Source of the DNA: Rhodanobacter fulvus Jip2
GTDB taxonomy: Bacteria; Pseudomonadota; Gammaproteobacteria; Xanthomonadales; Rhodanobacteraceae
Assembly: GCF_000264315.1 (NCBI RefSeq)
Contig: NZ_AJXU01000068.1
Location: forward strand, 1-49,289
DNA: 49,289 bases
Direction: 5' to 3'
In this document: positions 7,738 to 16,614 of the stretch, one piece after another
How the letters are laid out: every line of letters starts with the position of its first letter
Position numbering within the stretch: the first letter of the stretch is position 1
Made by a program: the position numbers and the translations under genes
Notes under the pieces: model-generated
Databases searched by the model: none
Told to the model about the DNA's origin: nothing
The model's input: only the letters and a program-made list of their open reading frames with translations

Positions 7738-8367
7738 TCAGGAGTTCTTCAGCACGATCGAATAGACGATGTTGCCCACGTCGCGGCACTTGTCGATCGC
7801 CTTCTCGATCAGCTCGAACAGATCCTTGGCCAGCACCGCGCGCATCACGTCGCCGCCCTCCACATACAGCGTGCGGTACGGCGCCAGCAGCATGCGGTCG
7901 CCTTCCGATTCCAGCGCCTGCAGGCGATCCTGCAGCTTCTTCACCGGGTCGATGCGCAGGCCGCGGCGCAGCTCGCCGATCATCTCCACCACCACCGCGC
8001 TGGAGCGCTCCAGCACCAGCGCGCGCTGGGCGAAATCCACCCCATCCAGGCGATCGGCCACGATCTCGAAGCGCTCGGCGAACTTCTCCACCGTCTTGGG
8101 AATCTTGTACAGCGCCGAGTTCAGCGCCTCGATATCCTCGCGATCCAGCGCGGTGACGAAGGTGTTCACCAGGCCCTCGCTGATCTGCGCGGCCAGTTCC
8201 TTTTCGCGGGCGCGGGTGGCGGTGAAACCGGCCATCACCGAGCCTTTGCCGGGATTGGTTAGCAGGTCGTGCAGGGCCTTGGCACTTTCATGGGCGGCGC
8301 CGGCGCTCTGTTCGAGCAAGCCATAGAATTTGTCGCCTTTGCCGAAAATCGTCTGCAGTGAAAACAT
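7738..8367 (-). CDS. DUF47 family PhoU-like phosphate transport accessory protein
   Basis: Protein of 209 aa from the ATG at 8367 (MFSLQTIFGKGDKFY); the frame stays open upstream but that part has no family similarity. All-helical, with repeated acidic helices typical of PhoU-related DUF47 proteins; GDKFYGLLEQSA and the C-terminal DLFELIEKAIDKCRDVGNIV are characteristic. DUF47 proteins are encoded with PiT transporters and are thought to modulate them at the membrane. The gene is divergent from the CNNM-type gene and precedes pitA, so both probably share a transcript. Confidence 0.88.
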   Translation of the reverse strand: MFSLQTIFGKGDKFYGLLEQSAGAAHESAKALHDLLTNPGKGSVMAGFTATRAREKELAAQISEGLVNTFVTALDREDIEALNSALYKIPKTVEKFAERFEIVADRLDGVDFAQRALVLERSSAVVVEMIGELRRGLRIDPVKKLQDRLQALESEGDRMLLAPYRTLYVEGGDVMRAVLAKDLFELIEKAIDKCRDVGNIVYSIVLKNS

Positions 8368-8503
8368 GCGGCCTTGCCTGGAGGAAGCGGGATGGCGGAA
8401 TGTTACAGGACACACGCCCCGTCCGGTTACGCCCGCAAAAGGTGAACTGCGGGCCTCGCTGCCCTTACACTGGCCCCATGCCCCCGCCCCCAACTCCGCC
8501 GCG

Positions 8504-9823
8504 ATGCTGATCGAAATCGCGTTCGTCTTCGTGCTGGCACTCTGCAACGGCTTCTTCGCGCTGTCGGAGATGGCGCTGGTCGTCTCCCGCAAGGGCCGCT
8601 TCAAGCAGATGGCGAAAACCAGTCGTGGCGCCGCCCTGGCGCTGCGCCATGCCGAATCGCCGGAGCATTTCCTGTCGACCGTGCAGGTGGGCATCACCCT
8701 GGTGATGCTGATCACCGGCGCTGTGGCCGGCGATGCGCTGGGCGCGCACATCGCCAACGCGTTGCGCGGCGACAACGTGGCCTGGCTGCTCCCCTATGCG
8801 CGCATCATCGGCATCGTGCTGGGCTTCGTGCTGATCTCGTTCATCCAGATCGTCATCGGCGAACTGGTGCCCAAGCGGCTGGCGCTGGCGGCACCGGAGA
8901 AAGTCTCCGTCATCGTGGCGTTCCCGATGCTGCTGCTGTCGCGCCTCACGGCGCCGTTCGTGTGGCTGCTGAACGTGTCCAGCAACCTGCTGCTGCGGAT
9001 GCTGCGGATCAACCAGCAAGGCCGCGGCGTAGTCACCGAGGAGGAGATTCGCCTGCTGGTGGCCGAAAGCGCCGAGCAGGGCGTGCTGGACGCCGACGAA
9101 CACAACATGGTCAACCGCGTGCTGCGCCTGGGCGACCGCACGGTGGACAGCGTGATGACCCCGCGCATGCGCATCGCCTGGCTGGATATCGCCGGCACGC
9201 GCGAGGAAAACGTGGAAGTGCTGCGCCAGACACCCTACTCGCGCTATCCGGTATATCGCGGCGACGAAAGCGACGTGGTGGGCGTGGTCGAGGTCAAGCG
9301 CCTGCTGTACAGCTTCGCCCAGGGCCGCCCGGAGTTGTTCAGCCACCTGTCCAAACCGCTGTTCGTGCCCGCCACGGCGCGTGCGCTGGATCTGCTGGAG
9401 GAATTCCGCGACGCGGAGACGCCGCTGGCGCTGGTGGTGGACGAATACGGCGACATCGAGGGCGTGGTCACCGTCAACGACCTGCTGGCGGCCGTGGTGG
9501 GCGCCAGCCAGATCGGCCACGGCGGCAGCGATGACCATGCGCCGATCGTGCAGCGCGAAGACGGCAGCTGGCTGATCGACGGCAGCCTGCCCACCGACGA
9601 CCTGCGCGAACTGCTGCAACTGAACCACCTGCCCGGCGAAGACGAACACGACTTCCGCACCGCCGCCGGCATGGTGATGGCCGCACTGGGCCACATCCCG
9701 CAAACCGGCGAAACCTTCACCTGGCACGGCATCCGCGTCGAGGTGGTGGACCTGGACGGCGCGCGGATCGACAAGCTGCTGGTGACGCTGGAGCCGACGT
9801 TCGAGGCGTCGGAGGACGAGTAA
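8504..9823 (+). CDS. CNNM/HlyC-CorC family membrane protein (UPF0053)
   Basis: Protein of 439 aa from the ATG at 8504, where a hydrophobic helix starts directly (LIEIAFVFVLALCNGFFALSEMAL). Residues about 1-195 form the DUF21/CNNM membrane domain with the SEMALV motif; residues about 215-335 are a CBS pair (VDSVMTPRMRIAWLD, VVDEYGDIEGVVTVNDLL); residues about 350-430 are the CorC_HlyC C-terminal domain (DGSLPTDDLRELL, FRTAAGMVM, GARIDKL). The family is linked to Mg2+/Co2+ efflux or homeostasis; the older name hemolysin is not supported by anything here. Monocistronic by appearance, divergent from DUF47-pitA and followed by a palindromic repeat. Confidence 0.9.
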   Translation: MLIEIAFVFVLALCNGFFALSEMALVVSRKGRFKQMAKTSRGAALALRHAESPEHFLSTVQVGITLVMLITGAVAGDALGAHIANALRGDNVAWLLPYARIIGIVLGFVLISFIQIVIGELVPKRLALAAPEKVSVIVAFPMLLLSRLTAPFVWLLNVSSNLLLRMLRINQQGRGVVTEEEIRLLVAESAEQGVLDADEHNMVNRVLRLGDRTVDSVMTPRMRIAWLDIAGTREENVEVLRQTPYSRYPVYRGDESDVVGVVEVKRLLYSFAQGRPELFSHLSKPLFVPATARALDLLEEFRDAETPLALVVDEYGDIEGVVTVNDLLAAVVGASQIGHGGSDDHAPIVQREDGSWLIDGSLPTDDLRELLQLNHLPGEDEHDFRTAAGMVMAALGHIPQTGETFTWHGIRVEVVDLDGARIDKLLVTLEPTFEASEDE

Positions 9824-9832
9824 GGTCAAAGG

Positions 9833-9957
9833 CTTCCCCCATCCGCCCTGCCGGGCACCTCCCCGCGAGCGGGGGAAGGGAGCTGGCTGTTTCGAGGGGT
9901 CCGATCACTTCCTTCCCCCGTTTACGGGGGAAGGTGCCCGACAGGGCGGAAGGGGGC
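9833..9957. repeat. REP-like imperfect long palindrome
   Basis: Outer arms 9843-9860 and 9932-9949 are 18 bp with a single mismatch (CCGCCCTGCCGGGCACCT against its complement). Within it, 9911-9934 is a perfect 10-bp hairpin CCTTCCCCCG-TTTA-CGGGGGAAGG, and 9861-9874 is a smaller CCCCGC/GCGGGG hairpin. Placed between the convergent ends of the CNNM gene and trmJ, typical of dispersed extragenic palindromes; it may also act as a bidirectional terminator. Confidence 0.7.
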
Positions 9958-9962
9958 CGCTC

Positions 9963-10727
9963 TCAGCCCTTCTTCACCCCAGCCAACCCCGCCATCCGCT
10001 GCGCATCCGCCAATATCCCGTGCAGCATGCGCAGCTCGCGCTCATCCATCTGCGCGCGCTGGAACAATTTGCGCAAGCGCAACATGATCGTGGTGGGCGT
10101 GCGGCCCTTGTGGAAATCGATGTCGTCCAGCGTCTGCGCCAGATGCTCGTAGAACTGCTCCATCTGGGTCGCGTCGGCCGGCGGCTCGTCGTGCATCGGC
10201 GGTGGGGGCGCCGGCGTGTCCTGCAGCATGGCGATGCGCAGTTCGTAGGCCATCACCTGCACTGCCTGCGACAGGTTGAGCGAGCTGAAATCATCCACGC
10301 TGGGGATGCGCACCATCGCGTGACAATGCGCCAGCTCCTCGTTTTCCAGCCCGGTGCGTTCGTTGCCGAACACCATTGCCACCTGCTCACCCCGCGCCGC
10401 GGCGGCCAGCGCCTGCGCGGCAGCCTCGCGCGGCGAGATTTCCGGCAGGTTCACCCCGCGTCGGCGTGCGGACAAACCCAATGCCAGGTTGCTGCCGGCC
10501 AGGCCCTCGACCAGCGTGCGGTGGATACCGGCGGCATCCAGTACCGCGTCGGCTCCGGCAGCCAGTGCGGTTGCGTCGGGATCGGGGAAGCGCGCGGGCA
10601 GGACCAGATCCAGCCGCTCGAAACCCATCGTGCGGATCGCCCGCGCGGCACTGCCGATATTGCCCGGGTGCGAGGTGCGCACCAGTACGAAGCGCAGGCG
10701 GGCGGCGAGGTCGAGGGTATCGGTCAT
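9963..10727 (-). CDS. trmJ: tRNA (cytidine/uridine-2'-O-)-methyltransferase TrmJ
   Basis: Protein of 254 aa from the ATG at 10727 (MTDTLDLAARLRFVLV). SPOUT-class methyltransferase signatures: RTSHPGNIGSAARAIRTMGF near the N-terminus, VFGNERTGLENEEL in the middle and SLNLSQAVQVMAYELR, which form the trefoil-knot SAM site. TrmJ methylates the 2'-O of nucleotide 32 in the anticodon loop of several tRNAs. The C-terminal 80 residues are the helical extension usual in TrmJ. The gene faces away from suhB; in E. coli trmJ and suhB are also divergent neighbours, which strengthens both calls. Confidence 0.92.
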   Translation of the reverse strand: MTDTLDLAARLRFVLVRTSHPGNIGSAARAIRTMGFERLDLVLPARFPDPDATALAAGADAVLDAAGIHRTLVEGLAGSNLALGLSARRRGVNLPEISPREAAAQALAAAARGEQVAMVFGNERTGLENEELAHCHAMVRIPSVDDFSSLNLSQAVQVMAYELRIAMLQDTPAPPPPMHDEPPADATQMEQFYEHLAQTLDDIDFHKGRTPTTIMLRLRKLFQRAQMDERELRMLHGILADAQRMAGLAGVKKG

Positions 10728-10909
10728 GGGGTGCGGGCGGTGAAAGAAAGCCTGCAAGCATAGTGCGAAGCCCGACGCGGCACGAATGCGGAGGGCCGCC
10801 GCCAGCCTCCCGTCTTCGATATGCCACGCGCCCTCGCCCGCCGCTGCCCCATCGCGCCTCTGCTAGAATGCGCGGTCGCAACCCCGCTCTCTTCCAAAGT
10901 CGAAACCCC

Positions 10910-11713
10910 ATGGCCCGACCCCACGTCACGATCGCGGCGCGCGCTGCGCGTTCCGCAGGCAACATCATCCTGCGCTACATGAACCGCATCGACGGCCTCA
11001 ACGTCGTCGAGAAGCAGCAGCTGGATTTCGTCTCCGAGGTCGACAAGCTGGCCGAGGCGGAAATCATCAAGGAACTGCGCCGCGCCTACCCCGACCACGC
11101 GATCCTGGCCGAGGAAAGCGGCGCCATCGGCAAGGGCCCGCTGACCTGGGTGATCGACCCGCTGGACGGCACCCACAACTACCTGCGCGGCATCCCGCAC
11201 TTCAGCGTGTCGATCGCGCTGCTTGAAAAAGGCGTGCCGATCCATGCGGTAGTGTTCGACCCGCTGCGCGACGAGCTGTACACCGCCAGCAAGGGCGACG
11301 GCGCCTACCTCAACGACCGCCGCATGCGCGTGGGCAAGCGTGAGAACCTGGGCGGCGCGATGATCGGCACCGGTTTCCCATTCCGCCAGCGCCAGCATCT
11401 GGTGCCGCAACTGGACATGACCCGCGCCATCCTGGGCCAGGCCGAGGACATCCGCCGCTCCGGCTCCGCCGCGCTGGACCTGGCCTATGTGGCCGCCGGC
11501 CGCTACGACGGCTACTTCGAGATCGGCCTGAAGCCGTGGGACCTGGCCGCCGGCGTGCTGCTGGTGCACGAGGCGGGCGGACGCTACTGCGATTTCGCCG
11601 GCCGTGACGGCATCCCCGCCAGCGGCAACATCATCGCCGGCAACCTGCACGTGGCCAAGGCGATGGTGGACGCGATCGGCGCCCAGGCCACGCCGGAGCT
11701 GCTCAAGGCCTGA
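10910..11713 (+). CDS. suhB: Inositol monophosphatase family protein SuhB
   Basis: Protein of 267 aa starting MARPHVTIAARAARSAGN. Metal and substrate motifs of the IMPase family are complete: LAEESG, WVIDPLDGTHNYLRGIPHF and KPWDLAAGVLLVHEAGG. In gammaproteobacteria SuhB also joins the ribosomal-RNA antitermination complex with Nus factors, in addition to phosphatase activity; which role dominates here cannot be told. A TAGAAT at 10864-10869 may be its -10 element. The gene ends 22 bases before a strong intrinsic terminator. Confidence 0.93.
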   Translation: MARPHVTIAARAARSAGNIILRYMNRIDGLNVVEKQQLDFVSEVDKLAEAEIIKELRRAYPDHAILAEESGAIGKGPLTWVIDPLDGTHNYLRGIPHFSVSIALLEKGVPIHAVVFDPLRDELYTASKGDGAYLNDRRMRVGKRENLGGAMIGTGFPFRQRQHLVPQLDMTRAILGQAEDIRRSGSAALDLAYVAAGRYDGYFEIGLKPWDLAAGVLLVHEAGGRYCDFAGRDGIPASGNIIAGNLHVAKAMVDAIGAQATPELLKA

Positions 11714-11734
11714 GCTGCGTGCATCGACACATCG

Positions 11735-11758
11735 AAGGCGCCGCGAGGCGCCTTTTTT
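11735..11758 (+). terminator. Rho-independent terminator of suhB
   Basis: Perfect 8-bp stem AAGGCGCC (11735-11742) with loop GCGA and GGCGCCTT (11747-11754), running into six consecutive T. It sits between the convergent ends of suhB and hda. Confidence 0.9.
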
Positions 11759-11785
11759 GTGCGGATTCGCCGGCGGCATTTGCGC

Positions 11786-12487
11786 CTACGGTTCGGTGGC
11801 GTCACGCAGGAAATCGCGCAGGAACGGCACGGTGATGCGTCGCTGCGCGGCCAGTGAGGCCTGGTCCAGCTTGTCCAGCAGATCGAGCAGCGCGCCCAGG
11901 TCGCGGGCGTAACGGGAGAACAGCCAGTCCAGCACCGCGTCGTCCAGCTGGATACCGCGCAGCACGGCCTGGCTTTTCAGGACCTCGCGGCGATCCGCGT
12001 CGTCCAGCGGTTTCAGCGTGAACTGGGTGCAGGCGCCCAGGCGCGAGCGCAAATCGGGCAGGCCCAAGGCCAATTGCGCCACGCTGGCATCGGCGGCGAA
12101 CAGCAAGGCGCCAGCCTCGGCGCGGGTACGGTTGTAGAGGTCGAACAGGGCGTGCTCGGCATCGCGATCGCCGGCGATGGCCTGCAGGCCATCCAGCGCC
12201 AGCAGTTCGCTGCCGGCGACACCGCGCAGGGCGGCGGCGCGGTCGACCTGGCTGGTCAGCGGCAGGTATTGCACCGTGCGGCCGAGCGCGCTGGCGGCAT
12301 GGCAGGCGGCGATCAACAGGTGGCTCTTGCCGCTGCCGGTCGGGCCGCCCAGGTAAACCCATGGTGCGCCGGGCTGGTGCGCCAGCGCCTCCACCGCGGC
12401 CAGCGCTGCCGCGTTGGCGGCGGCATGGAAATGCTCGAAACGCTGGCGCCGCGGCCAGCGCAGCGCCAGCGGCAACTGCGGAATCAT
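11786..12487 (-). CDS. hda: DnaA-related regulator Hda
   Basis: Protein of 233 aa with a single AAA+ domain like DnaA domain III but without the DNA-binding domain. GGPTGSGKSHLL is the Walker A (residues about 48-59), ELLALDGLQAIAGD the Walker B region, DLRSRLGACTQFTLKPL the sensor I/arginine-finger part. The N-terminal MIPQLPLALRW contains the QLPLAL clamp-binding motif. With the DNA-loaded sliding clamp, Hda stimulates hydrolysis of DnaA-bound ATP and so prevents over-initiation. Its start overlaps the end of the upstream permease gene by 4 bases (ATGA), an order also common in relatives. Confidence 0.92.
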   Translation of the reverse strand: MIPQLPLALRWPRRQRFEHFHAAANAAALAAVEALAHQPGAPWVYLGGPTGSGKSHLLIAACHAASALGRTVQYLPLTSQVDRAAALRGVAGSELLALDGLQAIAGDRDAEHALFDLYNRTRAEAGALLFAADASVAQLALGLPDLRSRLGACTQFTLKPLDDADRREVLKSQAVLRGIQLDDAVLDWLFSRYARDLGALLDLLDKLDQASLAAQRRITVPFLRDFLRDATEP

Positions 12488-13674
12488 GGGGTCGTTCCGT
12501 CGTCCGGTGGCGTCGCGATGTTCGATTCGACGTCGCCATCGCTGCGCACGCTGACCTCGACCTCGGCGACCACCGGATCATCCGGCCCCACCTCGTTGTA
12601 AAGCTCGCTCATGCGATAGCGTTCGAGCAGGTAACGCAGCAGCACCATGATGACCGACGCCGCCGGCAACGCCAGCAGCACGCCAAGGAAACCGAACAGG
12701 TAGCCACCGGCCAGCACCGCGAAGATCACCGCCACCGGGTGCAGGCCGATCTTGTCGCCCACCAGTTTCGGCACCAGCACATAGCCTTCCAGCAACTGGC
12801 CCAGCACGAACACGCCGCACACCAGCAGCACGTGCATCCAGTCGCCGTATTGCACCAGCACGGCCACGATCGCGGCCACGAAACCGATGATGAAACCCAG
12901 GTAAGGCACGAAGCTGAGCAGGCCCGCGACCATGCCGATCAACGGCCCCACGGTGAGCCCGACCACGCCCAGCCCGGCGCCGTAGAACACGCCCAGCGCC
13001 AGCATCACCAGCAGCTGGCCGCGCACGAACGCACCCAGGATGCCGTCCGATTCGCGCGCCAGGTGCGCGATGGTGGGCTGGATAGAACGCGGCAACATGC
13101 GGTCGATGGTGGCCACCAGCCGGTCCCAGTCGCGCAGCAGGTAGAACGCCACCACCGGGATCAGCACCAGGTTGGTCAGCCACATCGCGATACCCAGGCC
13201 CGAGCGCGATACCCGCCCCAGCACGGTCGCGGTGACGGTGCCGATGGAACCGATATGCGCCTTGATCGCCTCCAGCAGGCGGTCGCTGTCGAAAGTGTTC
13301 GGGTCCAGATGCAATCGATCCCGCAGCCACGGCCAGGCGATGTTCTGCGCCCAGTCGCCGTAACGCGGCAGGTTCTCGATGAGGTTTTCCACCTGCCGTG
13401 CGATCAGCGGAATCAGCAGCAGCAACACGCCACAAACCGCCAGCAGCAGCACCACGAACACCACCGTGGCGGCCCACATGCGCTTCAGGCCAAGCCGCTC
13501 CAGCCGATCGGCCAGCGGGTCACCCAGGTAGGCCAGCATGGCCGCCACCGCGAACGGCATCAGCACCGGCGCCAGCAGCCAGATCAGCCAGCCGATGATC
13601 GCGGTGATCGCCAGCATCTGCCAGCGGTGCGAGGTGTCCTGGTTCACGAGGCGTTTCCCGGCGTCGACGGACAT
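12484..13674 (-). CDS. AI-2E family transporter / PerM-like permease
   Basis: Protein of 396 aa; the ATG at 13674 is preferred over the TTG immediately before it and overlaps the upstream stop (TGATG). About eight membrane helices, with the family's central soluble loop (residues about 85-150) and conserved PYLGFIIGF, GQLLEGYVLVPKLVGDKIGLHPVAVIFAVLAGGYLFGFLGVLLALPAA stretch. Members were named for autoinducer-2 export but several are Na+/H+ antiporters or unassigned permeases, so the substrate is open. An acidic disordered tail ends the protein. Co-transcribed with the DUF2066 gene upstream and hda downstream. Confidence 0.88.
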   Translation of the reverse strand: MSVDAGKRLVNQDTSHRWQMLAITAIIGWLIWLLAPVLMPFAVAAMLAYLGDPLADRLERLGLKRMWAATVVFVVLLLAVCGVLLLLIPLIARQVENLIENLPRYGDWAQNIAWPWLRDRLHLDPNTFDSDRLLEAIKAHIGSIGTVTATVLGRVSRSGLGIAMWLTNLVLIPVVAFYLLRDWDRLVATIDRMLPRSIQPTIAHLARESDGILGAFVRGQLLVMLALGVFYGAGLGVVGLTVGPLIGMVAGLLSFVPYLGFIIGFVAAIVAVLVQYGDWMHVLLVCGVFVLGQLLEGYVLVPKLVGDKIGLHPVAVIFAVLAGGYLFGFLGVLLALPAASVIMVLLRYLLERYRMSELYNEVGPDDPVVAEVEVSVRSDGDVESNIATPPDDGTTP

Positions 13675-14663
13675 CAATGCAGCCAGCGCAGGCTGGCATC
13701 GGCGCCATCGTGCGGTGCGTCCTGCAGCAGGCGTCCGCCGGCGGCCAGGCTGGTGGCCAGTGCCGCCGCCGGCAGCGCCGCCCTGATTTCCAGCATGATG
13801 CCGTCATCCTGCGCGCCCAGCGTGGTGACGCTGCGCACGGTGGGGTCGGCGTTGAGCATCGACAGCAGGTTGGCATACGCCATGGCCGAACCCACTCCAT
13901 CCACCCACAGCCGGCTGGTGCTGACGGTGGCACTGACCACATTGAGTTGCTGGCCCACGCGGCCGACCGCGTCGTGGCCGGCGTCGGCGAGCACGGCGTC
14001 TTCGGTAGCACCCTGATTGCTCCAGCGCTGCGCTTTTCCGCCGGAAACCAGCACCCAGTCACCACCGCCGTCACGCAGGCTGCCGAGCAGGACCAGCCCG
14101 GTGTGATATTGCTGGTTGATCGACGCCAGCGCGGCCGGGTCCGCCGCGGCCACGCGCGCCAGGTCCGGCGTGCTGGCGGGTGCGGGATACACCACGCCGG
14201 TGCCGCCGGCCGTCACCGCCTGGGCCAGGCTGCCCAGGTCATCCTGCGACAGCAACTGGCCGTCGCTGCCCTTCACCAGCAACAGCACTGGCGGTTTCAC
14301 GCCGGCGCGGGAGACACCCAGCGTATCGATCAACCGCCGTACCGCGCCGGGTTCGAAATTCACCTGCAGCGAAAGCCCGCCGCCGTCCGCCCTGGCGTAC
14401 TGGAACTGCTGCACCAGCGAGCGCGCCTTGCCCAGCGCGTCGGCGTAACCGGCCTTGCTGCGCAGATCCTGCCCGCCCGCCACGCGTACCAGCACCTGGC
14501 CCAGCGCCGTGGCGAACGCCTCGTCGCGCTGGGCGCTGCTGGTGTCGCTGACCGGTACCGTGACCGAATACGGCGAACCCGAGATCTGCGCGTGCAGTGG
14601 CGACCACGCCACAAACGCCAGCAGCAGGGCGACAATCGACAGACGGGACAGGCGCATAAGCAT
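13674..14663 (-). CDS. DUF2066 exported protein of unknown function
   Basis: Protein of 329 aa from the ATG at 14663, with a signal peptide ([26 protein letters not shown]) ending at about residue 25; the frame is open further upstream but lacks signal features. The N-terminal half matches DUF2066 ([44 protein letters not shown]). DUF2066 proteins are periplasmic and widespread in gammaproteobacteria upstream of the permease-hda pair, as here, but their function is unknown. The C-terminal half repeats a small alpha/beta unit ([21 protein letters not shown]). Divergent from purM; first gene of a three-gene leftward operon. Confidence 0.85.
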   Translation of the reverse strand: MLMRLSRLSIVALLLAFVAWSPLHAQISGSPYSVTVPVSDTSSAQRDEAFATALGQVLVRVAGGQDLRSKAGYADALGKARSLVQQFQYARADGGGLSLQVNFEPGAVRRLIDTLGVSRAGVKPPVLLLVKGSDGQLLSQDDLGSLAQAVTAGGTGVVYPAPASTPDLARVAAADPAALASINQQYHTGLVLLGSLRDGGGDWVLVSGGKAQRWSNQGATEDAVLADAGHDAVGRVGQQLNVVSATVSTSRLWVDGVGSAMAYANLLSMLNADPTVRSVTTLGAQDDGIMLEIRAALPAAALATSLAAGGRLLQDAPHDGADASLRWLH

Positions 14664-14815
14664 GGATTCTTGGCGGACAACTGCGGGAAGTCTGCCCAAT
14701 CGCGCTGCCAGCGTCCATGACAGCCACGCCCGATATGGAAAAGTCCGCACCGCCGGCGGCCAGCCGCCGCCACATAACTGCTAAACTTGCGCGTTTCATC
14801 CAGCCGGTTTACGCC

Positions 14816-15856
14816 ATGTCAGACGCCCTCACCTACCGCGCCGCCGGCGTCGACATCGACGCGGGCAATGCCCTGGTCGAACGCATCAAGCCACTGGTCA
14901 AGCGTACGCAGCGCCCCGAAGTGATGGGCGGGCTGGGCGGCTTCGGCGGCCTGTTCGACCTTTCCGGCCGCTACAAGGAGCCCGTGCTGGTGTCGGGCAC
15001 CGACGGCGTGGGCACCAAGCTGAAGCTGGCGCAGATCCTGGGCCGCCACGACACCATCGGCATCGATCTGGTCGGCATGTGCGTCAACGACGTGCTGGTG
15101 CAGGGCGCCGAACCGCTGTTCTTCCTCGACTATTTCGCCACCGGCAAGCTGGACGTGGACACCGCCGCAGCCGTGGTCGGCGGCATCGCCCGCGGCTGCG
15201 AACTGGCCGGCTGCGCCCTGATCGGCGGCGAGACGGCCGAAATGCCCGACATGTATCCGCCGGGCGAATACGACCTGGCCGGTTTCACCGTGGGCGCGGT
15301 GGAGAAATCGCAGATGCTCAGCGGCGCCGGCATCGTGGCCGGCGACGTGGTGCTGGGCGTGGCCTCGTCCGGCGCGCATTCCAACGGCTATTCGCTGATC
15401 CGCAAGATCCTGCAGCGCGCCGGCAATCCGCTCGATCTCGACCTCGGCGGCGTGAGGCTGGCCGATGCACTGATGGCGCCCACCACCATCTACGTCAAGC
15501 CGATGCTGGACCTGCTGCAAGCCGGCGCCTCCCGAATTCCGGTCCACGGCCTGGCCCACATCACCGGCGGCGGCCTGAAGGAAAACATCATCCGCGTGGT
15601 GCCCGACGGCCTCGGCCTGGCGCTGGACGCGGCCGCGATCGCGCTGCCGCCGGTGTTCGACTGGCTGATGCGCGAGGGCAACGTGGCGCGCGAGGAAATG
15701 TGGCGCACGTTCAACTGTGGCGTCGGTTTCACGGTGATCCTGCCGGCAGACGCGGTAGCCGCGGCCTCGGCGCTGCTGGCCACGCATGGGCTGGCCAGCT
15801 CGGTGATCGGCGAAGTGGTAACCGCTTCGGGCGACGAGCGCGTGCGGATCGGCTGA
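14816..15856 (+). CDS. purM: Phosphoribosylformylglycinamidine cyclo-ligase PurM
   Basis: Protein of 346 aa, the usual length. Family motifs: [82 protein letters not shown] and [11 protein letters not shown]. It makes aminoimidazole ribonucleotide in the fifth step of purine synthesis, in the cytoplasm. A TAAACT at 14782-14787 could be the -10 of a purMN promoter, although no good -35 is visible. purN follows after a 9-base gap and the pair makes a normal purMN operon. Confidence 0.96.
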   Translation: MSDALTYRAAGVDIDAGNALVERIKPLVKRTQRPEVMGGLGGFGGLFDLSGRYKEPVLVSGTDGVGTKLKLAQILGRHDTIGIDLVGMCVNDVLVQGAEPLFFLDYFATGKLDVDTAAAVVGGIARGCELAGCALIGGETAEMPDMYPPGEYDLAGFTVGAVEKSQMLSGAGIVAGDVVLGVASSGAHSNGYSLIRKILQRAGNPLDLDLGGVRLADALMAPTTIYVKPMLDLLQAGASRIPVHGLAHITGGGLKENIIRVVPDGLGLALDAAAIALPPVFDWLMREGNVAREEMWRTFNCGVGFTVILPADAVAAASALLATHGLASSVIGEVVTASGDERVRIG

Positions 15857-15865
15857 GTACCCACG

Positions 15866-16579
15866 TTGATCGCCACCCTTTCTTCCACCGACGCCACTGA
15901 CGCAGGCCAGGTGAGCGCGACTCCGCTCAAGGTCGCCGTGCTCGCTTCCGGTCGCGGCAGCAACCTGGCTGCCTTGCTGGCCGCGCGCGACCGCGGCGAA
16001 CTGCCGGTGGATTTCGTGCTGGTGGGTAGCGACAAGGCCAGCGCGCATGCCTTGCAACTGGCCGAAACGGCGGGCATTGCCACGCTGGCGCTGAGCCCGC
16101 GCAACTACCCGGACCGGCGCAGCTTCGACCGGGACCTGCTGGCCCGCATCGCCGCCAGCGGCGCTGAAGTATTGGTGCTGGCCGGCTTCATGCGGGTGCT
16201 GGATGGCGAAGCGCTGGCGCCATGGATCGGCCGCGTGATCAACATCCACCCCTCGCTGCTGCCGAAATATCGCGGCCTGCACACGCACCGTCGCGCGCTG
16301 GAAGCCGGCGATCGCGAACACGGCGCCAGCGTTCATTACGTCACCGCCGAACTCGATGGCGGCCCGCTGATCGCGCAGGCCCGCATCACCGTCCACCCCG
16401 GCGACGACGAGGACTCGCTGGCGCAGCGGCTGCTGCCACTGGAGCACCGCCTGCTGCCCACCGTGCTGAGCCTGATGGCCAGCCGCCGCCTGCGCTGGAG
16501 CGACGACGGCGCGCAACTCGATAACCAGCCGCTGCGCACCCCGCTGGCGCTGGGCGAACACGGCCTGCACCTGCCTTGA
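15866..16579 (+). CDS. purN: Phosphoribosylglycinamide formyltransferase PurN
   Basis: Catalyses formyl transfer from 10-formyl-THF to GAR in purine synthesis. Motifs: ASGRGSNLAALLAA (phosphate loop), VLAGFMRVLDGEAL, NIHPSLLPKYRGLHTHRRALEAGDREHGASVHYVTAELDGGPLI, giving the catalytic Asn, His and Asp. Start is uncertain: the TTG at 15866 gives 237 aa, the GTG at 15911 gives 222 aa, closer to the family norm and beginning just before the first beta strand. The last 30 residues extend a little beyond E. coli PurN, as in Xanthomonas relatives. Follows purM after 9 bases. Confidence 0.94.
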   Translation: MIATLSSTDATDAGQVSATPLKVAVLASGRGSNLAALLAARDRGELPVDFVLVGSDKASAHALQLAETAGIATLALSPRNYPDRRSFDRDLLARIAASGAEVLVLAGFMRVLDGEALAPWIGRVINIHPSLLPKYRGLHTHRRALEAGDREHGASVHYVTAELDGGPLIAQARITVHPGDDEDSLAQRLLPLEHRLLPTVLSLMASRRLRWSDDGAQLDNQPLRTPLALGEHGLHLP

Positions 16580-16614
16580 CGCGCGGTTCAGCCCGGTCGC
16601 GGCAGACTCGGCCG

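Noticed and set aside
8504..9823. Hemolysin
   Set aside because: The HlyC/CorC name is historical; DUF21, CBS and CorC domains point to a metal-ion membrane protein.
8465..9829. 454-codon minus-strand frame
   Set aside because: Antisense to the CNNM-type gene; His/Gln-rich without domain.
12361..14016. 551-codon plus-strand frame
   Set aside because: Antisense shadow of hda, the AI-2E permease and the DUF2066 gene; His/Gln/Arg-rich product unlike a real protein.
14819..16570. 583-codon minus-strand frame
   Set aside because: Lies opposite purM and purN, which have full motifs; composition is that of a high-GC antisense frame.
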